The translations under genes and the position numbers were made by a program. Below the pieces are notes generated by a model, which was not told where the DNA came from, made no database searches, and worked only from the letters and a program-made list of their open reading frames with translations. Below, piece by piece: positions 17,693-25,466 of a stretch of 64,000 nucleotides of DNA (its first letter is position 1; each line of letters starts with the position of its first letter). Origin of the DNA: Paraburkholderia antibiotica (lineage in GTDB: Bacteria; Pseudomonadota; Gammaproteobacteria; Burkholderiales; Burkholderiaceae); NCBI RefSeq assembly GCF_012927125.1, contig NZ_JABBFZ010000017.1:62001-126000 (forward strand), written 5' to 3'.

Positions 17693-18188
17693 AGATCGAT
17701 CGAGGCTCCAAGGAACGCGCAGCACATGCGACGCGCCTGCGCGGCCGGAATGGCCGGTAAGCAATCGCCTATTCTAGGGTATCGCTTGGCGCGGCGAACG
17801 CGTGTCCGGGAACGCGTCATGCATGCGATGTTGGTGATGTTGGTGCCAGGCGCGCTGTCGGTGCGGGTGTAGTTGGGCAGCGCGTGGTGGGATGCGCGCC
17901 GTGGTGGCGGTTGCACGAAACGCGGGAACCTGCGTCGGTACCGCGCCGGCGGGCAACGTAGCCGAAACCAGGCGCGCACCATGGGCTGCGAGAGGAAGGA
18001 CAAACTGACGCTCCGCGTTTTGCACCGCCGCATCCGCATGCACGATCCCGGCCGCTATCGCCCAACGCCTGTGCAGACTGGATCACGATGCACCGGTGAT
18101 GCACTTAGCGTTTTCCATCTCTTGCAAGTCGAATTGCGGCGCACCATGATTGATTCAGACCGCGCTTTCCGCGCGAAGGGAGAAAACG
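17693..18188. other. divergent promoter region between the NodI-like gene and the stress protein gene
   Basis: About 500 bases with no supported gene, holding promoters for the minus-strand exporter operon and the plus-strand stress protein. Confidence 0.45.
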
Positions 18189-18656
18189 ATGGCGAGCTAC
18201 CAGAAAATCCTGTTGTGCTACGACGGCTCGCGCGAAGGCCGCAAAGCCCTGCGTTGCGGCGCCGATCTGGCATTGGACCTGAAGGCGGAAACGCATTTGC
18301 TTTCCGTCGTCGACATGCGTTCGAGCATTGCGCAAAGCGCGGGGCTGTTGACCGATGTCGCCTGCGGCAGCTTTGAAAAAACCGCCCGCGAAATTCTGCA
18401 GGAGGGCGTGAACTGGCTGACCGAGCGCGGCGTGAACGCGCAAGGGCATTTCGCATTCGGCCATCCGATCGACGAGATCGCCAACCTCGCCAACGAATTG
18501 CAGGTCGATCTCGTGGTGGTCGGCCATCGCTGCCGGACCGGTTTGTCGCGCTGGTGGATGGGGGCGGGCAATACGCCGCTACTCGACCGGGTGTCGTGCA
18601 GCATTCTGGTGGCCTGTTCATCCGGGCAGGAACAGCAGCAGGCCGCCGCGGCGTAG
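18189..18656 (+). CDS. universal stress protein (UspA family)
   Basis: A 155-residue single Usp domain: KILLCYDGSREGRKALRCGA at the N-terminus (nucleotide-binding Asp), a central amphipathic region, and LVVVGHRCRTGLSRWWMGAG near the end. The usual ATP-binding motif is G-x2-G-x9-G-S/T. Here the second Gly is Cys and the Ser/Thr is Ala, so ATP binding may be altered. The ATG at 18189 follows GAAGGGAG with good spacing. It is transcribed alone. Expression under stress or low oxygen is typical of the family but is not shown by the sequence. Confidence 0.88.
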   Translation: MASYQKILLCYDGSREGRKALRCGADLALDLKAETHLLSVVDMRSSIAQSAGLLTDVACGSFEKTAREILQEGVNWLTERGVNAQGHFAFGHPIDEIANLANELQVDLVVVGHRCRTGLSRWWMGAGNTPLLDRVSCSILVACSSGQEQQQAAAA

Positions 18657-18871
18657 CGGGATTGAGTGGGATTCGTACCGCTCGCGGTTGGGAGGCGGGC
18701 GGCACGGCTTGAATGGCTTCGCAGCGAGGCGGCTGATGCGGAGCGATCGGAATATGTCGCCTATCTGGCTGGCTTCATGTTGCCGGGCTCATGCGGATGG
18801 GCCGCGATGGCCGGCTTCCGAAGCGCTGGGAGCGGATAACCCGCGACGTCTCCGCTCCCCCCGCTTTCACA

Positions 18872-19483
18872 TCATTCGTTCAGATTGATCGCCGCGAGCT
18901 TCCACGTGATCAGGCCTTCGCGCCGGAAGATCGCCGAGTAATTCGCGTTGCCTTCGCCACGCTGGTAGGTGACGGCAAATTCATTGAGGCTGCGATAGCC
19001 GGCCGTGCCTTTTCGTTCGGGCGGCGCAGCGTTGGGTTGACTACCGTTGTCGGCCGCGGCGGGCGCTGCGTCGGTACCGCCGGCTGGTGGCGCGGCGGGT
19101 TGCTCGCCTGGCGTGCCGCGCGGCGGCATGCCGTTGAGCAGCGCCGAAACGCCGTCGGGCGTTGCGTACGCGTCGACCAGCGGACCAATCAGCGTGACGC
19201 CGATCACCGCGCCGATCGTGGCCATCTTGTTACCGGCGTCGGCTTCGAGCCGGCGCGTCAGCATCGCGCCGACCTGCTGCTTCAGGCTGTCGCGTAACGC
19301 GGGAAAGTCGACGTATTGATTGACCGTTTGCACGTCTCGCGCATCGGCCGCGCGTTTCAGATTGTTCACCGCGATATACGGCGACGCATAAACAAATCCC
19401 AGCGCGGCAATCACGATCACCACAACCAGCGTGATCAGCAGTGGCCGGGTGGCGCTGCCCTGAATACGTTTCGGAACTCTCAT
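18872..19483 (-). CDS. DUF2939 domain-containing membrane-anchored protein
   Basis: A 203-residue protein. A single N-terminal transmembrane anchor (about residues 14-33, LLITLVVVIVIAALGFVYAS) is followed by SPYIAVNNLKRAADARDVQTVNQYVDFPALRDSLKQQV in pieces, the DUF2939 signature. A Pro/Ala-rich linker is at about 118-155 and ends with a beta-rich segment (EFAVTYQRGEGNANYSAIFRR). The bulk should be periplasmic. The function of the family is unknown. It converges with the stress protein gene; the 215-base gap holds nothing I recognise. Confidence 0.85.
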   Translation of the reverse strand: MRVPKRIQGSATRPLLITLVVVIVIAALGFVYASPYIAVNNLKRAADARDVQTVNQYVDFPALRDSLKQQVGAMLTRRLEADAGNKMATIGAVIGVTLIGPLVDAYATPDGVSALLNGMPPRGTPGEQPAAPPAGGTDAAPAAADNGSQPNAAPPERKGTAGYRSLNEFAVTYQRGEGNANYSAIFRREGLITWKLAAINLNE

Positions 19484-19633
19484 CGAATGGGACTCCCCGT
19501 CAGTAATGATCTAACGTGGACCACGGCGAGGTCGAAACGATCCCATCCCGGACGAATATCTGAAACATTCAATGCGCTCCGAATGCCTGCTCGGAATTCG
19601 CCCGGATTTGCTCACGCTTCGCGCAACCTTTGC

Positions 19634-19978
19634 TCAACCCTCGAACACCGCGCCGTGCACGTTGGCTTCGTCGGCTATGCACCGGTCGATCATACGGCAT
19701 ACGGCGTCGACCGTGCCGACCATGATCAGTCGCGACGGCCCATGATAGACCCGCACCGGCGCGCGACGGGCGGGTTCGGCGAGATTGAGGCCCGCATTCA
19801 GCGACACGCGCGCGAAGGCCGGCAACGACGACGGCAGCCCCGCGTTTTGCACCGGCTCGTCGAACAGCGACGGCGTGTGCGCCGCGGATGTCTCGATCGG
19901 GGCGCAGGGCGTGAGCTTGCGCAGATGGCGCAGACGACCGAACTGGCGAAAAGGCAGCAGGCGGGCAAGGCGTTCCAT
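19634..19978 (-). CDS. hypothetical protein encoded directly downstream of lexA
   Basis: A 114-residue protein, MERLARLLPFRQFGRLRHLR..., ending ...NVHGAVFEG. The N-terminus is basic and amphipathic (six Arg in 20 residues), the middle has SLFDEPVQNAGLPSSLPAFARV, and the C-terminal part RVYHGPSRLIMVGTVDAVCRMIDRC looks like a compact folded segment with two Cys. No family is recognised. It starts 116 bases after the lexA stop on the same strand with no obvious terminator between, so it may be co-transcribed from the SOS-controlled lexA promoter. In pseudomonads the gene behind lexA is the division inhibitor sulA; resemblance to SulA is not evident here. Confidence 0.7.
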   Translation of the reverse strand: MERLARLLPFRQFGRLRHLRKLTPCAPIETSAAHTPSLFDEPVQNAGLPSSLPAFARVSLNAGLNLAEPARRAPVRVYHGPSRLIMVGTVDAVCRMIDRCIADEANVHGAVFEG

Positions 19979-20094
19979 GAGTCTCTCCAGGCGATGCGAC
20001 GTAAATGCAGCTTGGGTTGGACAAACCGGCGCGAACGGTCCGACGAGGGGCCGGCAGAAGATTCGGCGGGTGGTCCGGGATGCGGCTATAAAGA

Positions 20095-20745
20095 TCAGAA
20101 CTCGCCGGGGCGGATCAGCCCGACGGCGATCCCTTCGAGCGCGAAATCCGCGCTGCCGCTGGCGACGAAGATGTTGTCGTAATCGGGGTTCTCGGCAATC
20201 AGTTCGAGCCCGTTCGGGCGCCGCTTCAGGCGCTTGACGGTGACGTCGTCGCCGAGCCGCGCGATGACGATCTGGCCGTCTTTCGCTTCGCTGCGCTTTT
20301 GCACCGCGAGCAGGTCGCCGTCGAGAATGCCCGCGTCGCGCATCGACAGCCCGCGCACCTTCAGCAGGTAGTCCGGCTTGCTCGAGAACAGCGCCGGGTC
20401 GCACGCATAGTGCTGCGAGATATGTTCCTGCGCGAGGATCGGGCTACCCGCCGCGACCCGGCCGACGAGCGGCAGCGACAGCTGCATCAGCCCGGCATGC
20501 GGCAGCGTGAACTGGTGCGGCGCATCGTCTTGCCCCGCGAGCAGGCGGATGCCGCGCGACGCGCCGGCCGCGAGTTCGATCACGCCCTTGCGTGCCAGCG
20601 CGCGCAGGTGCTCTTCCGCGGAATTGGCCGAGCTGAAGCCCAATTCGGCGGCGATCTCCGCGCGGGTGGGCGGAAAGCCGGTGCGCTCGATGGCGCGGCG
20701 GATCAGATCGAAAACCTGCTGCTGTCGTGCGGTGAGTTTGGTCAT
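20095..20745 (-). CDS. lexA: LexA repressor
   Basis: A 216-residue SOS repressor and self-cleaving protease. The winged helix-turn-helix spans residues 1-65 (MTKLTARQQQVFDLIRRAIE, PPTRAEIAAELGFSS). The cleavage site is Ala99-Gly100 in GRVAAGSP. The catalytic dyad is Ser134 (in VRGLSMRDAGILDGD) and Lys171 (in DDVTVKRLKRR), each offset by 15 from E. coli Ala84-Gly85, Ser119 and Lys156. The ATG at 20745 is chosen; a GTG two codons upstream exists but homologues start MTKLT. Two SOS boxes lie immediately upstream, so it is autoregulated. Confidence 0.98.
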   Translation of the reverse strand: MTKLTARQQQVFDLIRRAIERTGFPPTRAEIAAELGFSSANSAEEHLRALARKGVIELAAGASRGIRLLAGQDDAPHQFTLPHAGLMQLSLPLVGRVAAGSPILAQEHISQHYACDPALFSSKPDYLLKVRGLSMRDAGILDGDLLAVQKRSEAKDGQIVIARLGDDVTVKRLKRRPNGLELIAENPDYDNIFVASGSADFALEGIAVGLIRPGEF

Positions 20746-20750
20746 GGCCA

Positions 20751-20766
20751 CTGTATGTATGAACAG
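20751..20766 (-). promoter_or_regulatory. LexA-binding SOS box 1 of lexA
   Basis: CTGTATGTATGAACAG matches the CTGT-N8-ACAG consensus. It ends only five bases from the lexA ATG, so it covers the expected ribosome-binding region. Confidence 0.88.
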
Positions 20767-20770
20767 GTGA

Positions 20771-20786
20771 CTGTATTTTTATACAG
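20771..20786 (-). promoter_or_regulatory. LexA-binding SOS box 2 of lexA
   Basis: CTGTATTTTTATACAG is a near-palindromic match to CTGT-N8-ACAG and overlaps a likely -10 element (TATAAA on the minus strand), with TTGAAT upstream as a possible -35. It is spaced four bases from box 1. Confidence 0.9.
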
Positions 20787-20908
20787 TATTCGGCGCAATT
20801 CAAGCTTTACTTTAAGTTCGTCGTGACGACCATGCCGCGGCGTCGTTTTCCCGCGTCATCGCGTCGGTTCGGACGTTGCGGCGGCGAACGCGTCTGCCGT
20901 TACCACTT

Positions 20909-20944
20909 TTGCGTATTAAAAAATGAATAAACATTATTTTTAAT
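20909..20944 (+). promoter_or_regulatory. AT-rich promoter/dyad upstream of sbp, candidate CysB site
   Basis: TTGCGT (20909-20914) and CATTAT (20932-20937) are 17 bases apart. Overlapping them is an imperfect dyad ATTAAAAAATG / CATTATTTTTAAT. CysB-activated promoters carry AT-rich sites near -35, and cysB lies at the end of this cluster, so CysB binding is a reasonable guess rather than shown. Confidence 0.45.
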
Positions 20945-21056
20945 GATGAAAGCGCTTCGATAGACTGGCTTCCGGGTTGGCGCTCATGTGCACGTGACCG
21001 CGACGCAAAACAACATCAGACGCTCACAAGCGGACCATCACGTGGAGAAAGTTGAC

Positions 21057-22094
21057 ATGAACCATCGGCATACGGGGCTTGCGGGCCGCGCCAGAAGACT
21101 GTTCGCGGCGTTGGCCGTCGGCGCGGCCGGCATGCTCGGCGCGAGCGGCGCGGTGCACGCCGACACGACGCTGCTGAACGTTTCCTACGATCCGACGCGC
21201 GAGCTCTATCAGGACGTCAATCAGGCTTTCGGCAAGGAATGGAAGGCGAAGACCGGCGAGTCGGTCACCTTCAAGCAGTCGCACGGCGGCTCGGGCGCGC
21301 AGGCCCGCTCGGTGCTCGATGGCCTGCAGGCCGATGTCGTCACGCTCGCGCTCGCTTACGACATCGATGCGCTCGCCAACAAGGGCCTGCTCGACAAGGG
21401 CTGGCAGAAGCGGCTGCCCGACAACGCATCGCCGTACACGTCGACGATCGTGTTCCTCGTGCGCAAGGGCAACCCGAAGCACATCAAGGATTGGGACGAT
21501 CTGGTGAAACCGGGCGTATCGATCGTGACGCCGAATCCGAAGACCTCGGGCGGCGCGCGCTGGAACTATCTGGCCGCATGGGCGTATGCCGCGCATCAGC
21601 CGGGCGGCAACGACCAGAAGGCCAGGGAGTTCATCGGCAAGCTCTATAAAAATGCGGGTGTGCTCGATTCGGGCGCGCGCGGCGCGACCACCAGCTTCGT
21701 GCAGCGCGGTATCGGCGACGTGCTGATCGCGTGGGAAAACGAGGCATTCCTGTCGCTGAAGGAGTTCGGGCCCGAGAAGTTCGAGATCATCGTGCCGTCG
21801 GTGAGCATTCTCGCCGAGCCGCCGGTCGCGGTGGTCGACAAGGTGGTCGACAAACACGGCACCCGCAAGCTCGCCGAAGCGTATCTGAACTTCCTGTATA
21901 GCGAGGAGGGCCAGGAGATCGCCGCGCGTAACTTCTATCGGCCGCGTTCGAACAAGGTGCCGGCCGAGCTGACCGCGAAATTTCCGAAGCTGAAGCTGTA
22001 CACGATCGACGACTCGTTCGGCGGCTGGACCAACGCGCAGAAGACCCATTTCGCGGACGGCGGCGTGTTCGATTCGATCTATCAGCCGCAGTAA
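21057..22094 (+). CDS. sbp: sulfate ABC transporter periplasmic sulfate-binding protein
   Basis: A 345-residue protein. A signal peptide (RARRLFAALAVGAAGMLGAS) is cut after VHA-DTTLLNVSYDPTRELY. The motif NVSYDPTRELYQDVN is a family hallmark. KQSHGGSGAQARSVLDGL and TLALAYDIDAL hold sulfate-binding residues, and NPKTSGGARWNYLAAWAYA is the second binding loop. It captures sulfate or thiosulfate in the periplasm and delivers it to the CysTW channel. It is first in the cluster, but 234 bases with two strong hairpins separate it from cysT, which should make it the most abundant product. The ATG at 21057 heads the signal peptide. Confidence 0.95.
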   Translation: MNHRHTGLAGRARRLFAALAVGAAGMLGASGAVHADTTLLNVSYDPTRELYQDVNQAFGKEWKAKTGESVTFKQSHGGSGAQARSVLDGLQADVVTLALAYDIDALANKGLLDKGWQKRLPDNASPYTSTIVFLVRKGNPKHIKDWDDLVKPGVSIVTPNPKTSGGARWNYLAAWAYAAHQPGGNDQKAREFIGKLYKNAGVLDSGARGATTSFVQRGIGDVLIAWENEAFLSLKEFGPEKFEIIVPSVSILAEPPVAVVDKVVDKHGTRKLAEAYLNFLYSEEGQEIAARNFYRPRSNKVPAELTAKFPKLKLYTIDDSFGGWTNAQKTHFADGGVFDSIYQPQ

Positions 22095-22110
22095 CAGCCG
22101 TATCGACAGG

Positions 22111-22133
22111 CGCCGCCCGAAGCTCGGGCGGCG
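22111..22133 (+). terminator. hairpin 1 after sbp
   Basis: CGCCGCCCGA and TCGGGCGGCG form a perfect 10-base-pair stem with loop AGC, followed by GCGAAAA. It lies 16 bases past the sbp stop. It probably acts as an mRNA-stabilising or attenuating structure. Confidence 0.6.
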
Positions 22134-22142
22134 GCGAAAAGG

Positions 22143-22165
22143 GCGCGCCCAGGAGGCGCGCTTTT
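22143..22165 (+). terminator. hairpin 2 after sbp with short T-run
   Basis: GCGCGCC and GGCGCGC around CAGGA, followed by TTTT. Together with hairpin 1 it likely terminates part of the sbp transcripts before cysT. Confidence 0.6.
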
Positions 22166-22213
22166 GGCTAACCGGACGCGGTTGGCCATGCAGGTGGCCA
22201 CATGGTGGCCAGT

Positions 22214-22245
22214 AACGCAGCAACACCGCAACGCAGCAACACCGC
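22214..22245. repeat. 16-base exact tandem duplication in the sbp-cysT gap
   Basis: AACGCAGCAACACCGC occurs twice head to tail and degenerates into further CAACA-type repeats up to about 22290. It is a C/A-rich, G-poor unstructured RNA segment ahead of cysT. Confidence 0.75.
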
Positions 22246-22328
22246 AACACAATGCAGCAACACAACGACCGGACAACCCGGCAACACGACACAACCGCGC
22301 GAGCATCAACCATGAACGAGTCTCCAGC

Positions 22329-23237
22329 ATGACCACCTTGACCTTCCGCAAGCCGAGCGCGCTGCCCGGCTTTGGCCTGACACTCGGCATCACGGTGGCT
22401 TATCTGAGCCTCGTGGTGCTGATTCCGTTGGCGGCGACCTTCCTGAAAACCGCGACGCTCGACTGGGATCAGTTCGTGCGCGCGGTCACGTCGCCGCGCG
22501 TGCTGGCGTCGTATCGGCTGACGTTTTTTTCGGCGCTCGGCGGCGCGCTGATCAATGCGGTGTTCGGCTTTCTGGTCGCGTGGGTGCTGGTGCGCTACAC
22601 CTTTCCGTTCAAGCGCATCGTCGATGCGGTGGTCGATCTGCCGTTCGCGCTGCCGACCTCGGTGGCCGGCATTTCGCTCGCGGCCGTGTATGCGGGCAAT
22701 GGCTGGATCGGTCAGTTTCTGGAGCCGCTCGGCATCAGGATCGCGTTCACGCCGGCCGGCGTGCTGGTCGCGCTGACCTTTATCGGCCTGCCGTTCGTCG
22801 TGCGCACGGTGCAGCCGGTGCTCGAGGAGTACGAGCGCGAGCAGGAAGAGGCCGCCGCGTGCCTCGGCGCATCGCGCTGGCTGACGTTTCGCCGCGTCGT
22901 GCTGCCGGCCGTGTTTCCCGCGCTGCTGACCGGCTTCGCGCTCGCGTTCGCGCGCGCGCTCGGCGAATACGGCTCGGTGATTTTTATTGCCGGCAACGTG
23001 CCGATGAAGTCGGAGATCACGTCGCTGCTGATCATCACGAAGCTCGAGCAGTACGACTATGCGGGCGCGACGGCGCTCGCGGTGGTGATGCTGGTGGTGT
23101 CGTTCGTGATGCTGCTGTTGATCAATACGCTGCAGTGGTATCTGCAGCGGCGTACGAGTCGCGGCAGCGCGGGACCGGCTCCCACGGTCGCGACCGGTGC
23201 GGCGAACGTCGCGGCCATCGGTGGAGGTGCGCAATGA
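22329..23237 (+). CDS. cysT: sulfate ABC transporter permease CysT (CysU)
   Basis: A 302-residue inner-membrane protein with six predicted helices, starting LPGFGLTLGITVAYLSLVVL. The EAA cytoplasmic loop is EEAAACLGASRWLTFRRVVLP, which contacts the CysA ATPase, and DLPFALPTSVAGISLAAVY is conserved in sulfate permeases. With CysW it forms the channel. The ATG at 22329 is chosen because the upstream frame is repeat DNA. Its stop overlaps the cysW start (ATGA), implying coupled translation. The C-terminal tail is Gly/Ala-rich. Confidence 0.95.
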   Translation: MTTLTFRKPSALPGFGLTLGITVAYLSLVVLIPLAATFLKTATLDWDQFVRAVTSPRVLASYRLTFFSALGGALINAVFGFLVAWVLVRYTFPFKRIVDAVVDLPFALPTSVAGISLAAVYAGNGWIGQFLEPLGIRIAFTPAGVLVALTFIGLPFVVRTVQPVLEEYEREQEEAAACLGASRWLTFRRVVLPAVFPALLTGFALAFARALGEYGSVIFIAGNVPMKSEITSLLIITKLEQYDYAGATALAVVMLVVSFVMLLLINTLQWYLQRRTSRGSAGPAPTVATGAANVAAIGGGAQ

Positions 23238-24256
23238 ACCGCGTTCCGACTACGCCGCTGAATGTGGCAGCGCGCCGTCCCGACCCGGTTAGCGAGCCGC
23301 GCGCGGTGCGCTGGCTGCTGATCGGCATTGCGCTGCTGTTTCTCGCGCTGTTCCTCGTCGTGCCGCTCGTCGCGGTGTTCTATCAGGCGCTCAACAAGGG
23401 GCTGCGTTTCTACTTCGAATCGCTCGCCGATCCGGATGCGCTGTCCGCGATCAAATTGACATTGATCACCGCCGCGATCGCGGTGCCGCTGAATCTCGTG
23501 TTCGGCCTCGCGGCGTCGTGGTGCATCGCGAAGTTCGAGTTTCGCGGCAAGGCGCTGCTGACCACGCTGATCGATCTGCCGTTTTCGGTGTCGCCGGTGA
23601 TCTCCGGTCTGATCTACGTGCTGATGTTCGGCGCGCAGGGCTGGTTCGGCCCGTGGCTGCAGGACCATAACGTGCAGATCATTTTCGCGGTGCCGGGCAT
23701 CGTGCTCGCGACGATCTTCGTCACGTTCCCGTTCGTCGCGCGCGAACTGATTCCGCTGATGCAGGCGCAGGGCAACGACGAGGAAGAAGCCGCGCACGTG
23801 CTCGGCGCGTCGGGCTGGCAGATTTTCCGTCGCGTCACGCTACCGAACGTCAAATGGGGCCTGCTGTACGGCGTGATTCTGTGCAATGCGCGCGCGATGG
23901 GCGAGTTCGGCGCGGTGTCGGTGGTGTCGGGGCATATTCGCGGCCAGACCGACACGATGCCGTTGCACGTCGAAATTCTCTACAACGAATACAACTTCTC
24001 GGCCGCGTTCGCGGTGGCGTCGCTGCTCGCGTTGCTCGCGCTCGTGACGCTCGGGCTGAAGCTGCTGGCCGAGCGCCACATGTCGGCGGAACTGTCGGCC
24101 GCGAGCGACGTGCCCGCGTATGCGGGGCCGGCGCCGGCTGTTGCGCCAGCCGGCGCTTCTTCGCAAGCCGCTCACGCGCAGTCCGCTTCTCATTCGATTT
24201 TCGTCAACGCCGCGCCTGCGTCGCAGCGACACCCGCTCAAGCAAGGAGAGCTGTAA
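23234..24256 (+). CDS. cysW: sulfate ABC transporter permease CysW
   Basis: A 340-residue membrane partner of CysT. The core covers about residues 28-285 with six helices. The EAA loop is EEAAHVLGASGWQIFRRVTLP, and DLPFSVSPVISGLIYVLMFG and GEFGAVSVVSGHIRGQTDT are CysW hallmarks. After the last helix there is an unusual ~55-residue Ala/Ser/Pro-rich cytoplasmic tail (ASDVPAYAGPAPAVAPAG...) that typical CysW lacks. The start overlaps the cysT stop by four bases, and cysA follows immediately. Confidence 0.95.
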   Translation: MNRVPTTPLNVAARRPDPVSEPRAVRWLLIGIALLFLALFLVVPLVAVFYQALNKGLRFYFESLADPDALSAIKLTLITAAIAVPLNLVFGLAASWCIAKFEFRGKALLTTLIDLPFSVSPVISGLIYVLMFGAQGWFGPWLQDHNVQIIFAVPGIVLATIFVTFPFVARELIPLMQAQGNDEEEAAHVLGASGWQIFRRVTLPNVKWGLLYGVILCNARAMGEFGAVSVVSGHIRGQTDTMPLHVEILYNEYNFSAAFAVASLLALLALVTLGLKLLAERHMSAELSAASDVPAYAGPAPAVAPAGASSQAAHAQSASHSIFVNAAPASQRHPLKQGEL

Positions 24257-25315
24257 ATGGGTATCACCGTTCGTAACCTGCAAAAGCGTTTCGGCGATTT
24301 CGTCGCGCTCGACGACGTATCGCTCGACTTCCCGCCGGGCGAACTCGTCGCGCTGCTCGGGCCGTCCGGTTGCGGCAAGACGACCTTGCTGCGGGTGATC
24401 GCCGGCCTCGAATACGCGGACGGCGGTCAGGTCGAGCTGCAAGGCCAGAACGTTGCCGAAGTCGGCGCGCGCGAGCGCGAAGTGGGCTTCGTGTTCCAGC
24501 ATTACGCGCTGTTCCGTCATATGACGGTGTTCGAGAACGTCGCGTTCGGGCTGCGCGTGAAGCCGCGCAAGGAGCGTCCGTCGGAGAAGGTGATTCGCGA
24601 GAAGGTGCATGAACTGCTGAAGCTCGTGCAGCTCGACTGGCTCGCGCAGCGCTATCCGTCGGAGCTGTCGGGCGGGCAGCGGCAGCGCATCGCGCTGGCG
24701 CGCGCGTTGGCGGTGGAGCCGAAGGTGCTGCTGCTCGACGAGCCGTTCGGCGCGCTCGACGCGAAGGTGCGCAAGGAATTGCGCAGCTGGCTGCGTCGTT
24801 TGCACGACGATCTGCATATCTCGACGATCTTCGTCACGCACGATCAGGAAGAGGCGCTCGAAGTGGCCGATCGCATCGTCGTGCTCAATCGCGGGCACGT
24901 CGAGCAGGTGGGCAGTCCGCAGGAGGTCTACGATCATCCCCAGACGCCGTTCGTCTACGAGTTTCTCGGCGCGGCGAACCGCTTGCACGGCAACGTGGAT
25001 GCGCAGGGTTTCGTCGTCGATGGCGCGGCGTTGCCGGTTGCGATTGCGGCGGGCTTCAGCGGTCCGGCGTTCGCGTACGTGCGGCCGCACGATCTGCAGC
25101 TGTATCCGCAGGCGGCCGGGCATCGCGAGGGGATTGTCGTCGATGTGCGGCGCGTGGTGACGCTCGGCGGCTCGGTACGCGTCGAGCTGGCCGGCCGCGA
25201 AGGCAATCTGCTCGAAGCGGAACTCGATCGCGAGACGTGGCGCGATCTGCAACTCGCGGTCGGCGACGGCGTGACCGCGGTGCCGCGCGCATTGCGCGTG
25301 TTCCCGGCGCAGTGA
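24257..25315 (+). CDS. cysA: sulfate ABC transporter ATP-binding protein CysA
   Basis: A 352-residue ATPase. Walker A is GPSGCGKTT, the signature is LSGGQRQRIALARAL, Walker B is VLLLDEPFGALD and the H-loop is TIFVTHDQEEALE. After about residue 235 comes the regulatory TOBE-like domain (FAYVRPHDLQLYPQ). It hydrolyses ATP to drive sulfate or thiosulfate import through CysTW. The ATG directly abuts the cysW TAA, with GGAGAG 7-8 bases upstream. Confidence 0.96.
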   Translation: MGITVRNLQKRFGDFVALDDVSLDFPPGELVALLGPSGCGKTTLLRVIAGLEYADGGQVELQGQNVAEVGAREREVGFVFQHYALFRHMTVFENVAFGLRVKPRKERPSEKVIREKVHELLKLVQLDWLAQRYPSELSGGQRQRIALARALAVEPKVLLLDEPFGALDAKVRKELRSWLRRLHDDLHISTIFVTHDQEEALEVADRIVVLNRGHVEQVGSPQEVYDHPQTPFVYEFLGAANRLHGNVDAQGFVVDGAALPVAIAAGFSGPAFAYVRPHDLQLYPQAAGHREGIVVDVRRVVTLGGSVRVELAGREGNLLEAELDRETWRDLQLAVGDGVTAVPRALRVFPAQ

Positions 25316-25466
25316 CATGGATGGACCGTCGCGCTGCAATGAGCGGCAACGCGGCGCGGCGGGTGCGACAGGAGAGAAAACGTATCAGCCCGGCTGGGCA
25401 GACCGAATCCGTGTCTCCAGTCAGCGGCTCCAATAACTCAACTCTGGCAGAACCGGAGACACATCG

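Noticed and set aside
21024..23234. 736-codon open frame antisense to sbp and cysT
   Set aside because: Arg/His-rich shadow frame with no domain; the plus strand encodes sbp and cysT.
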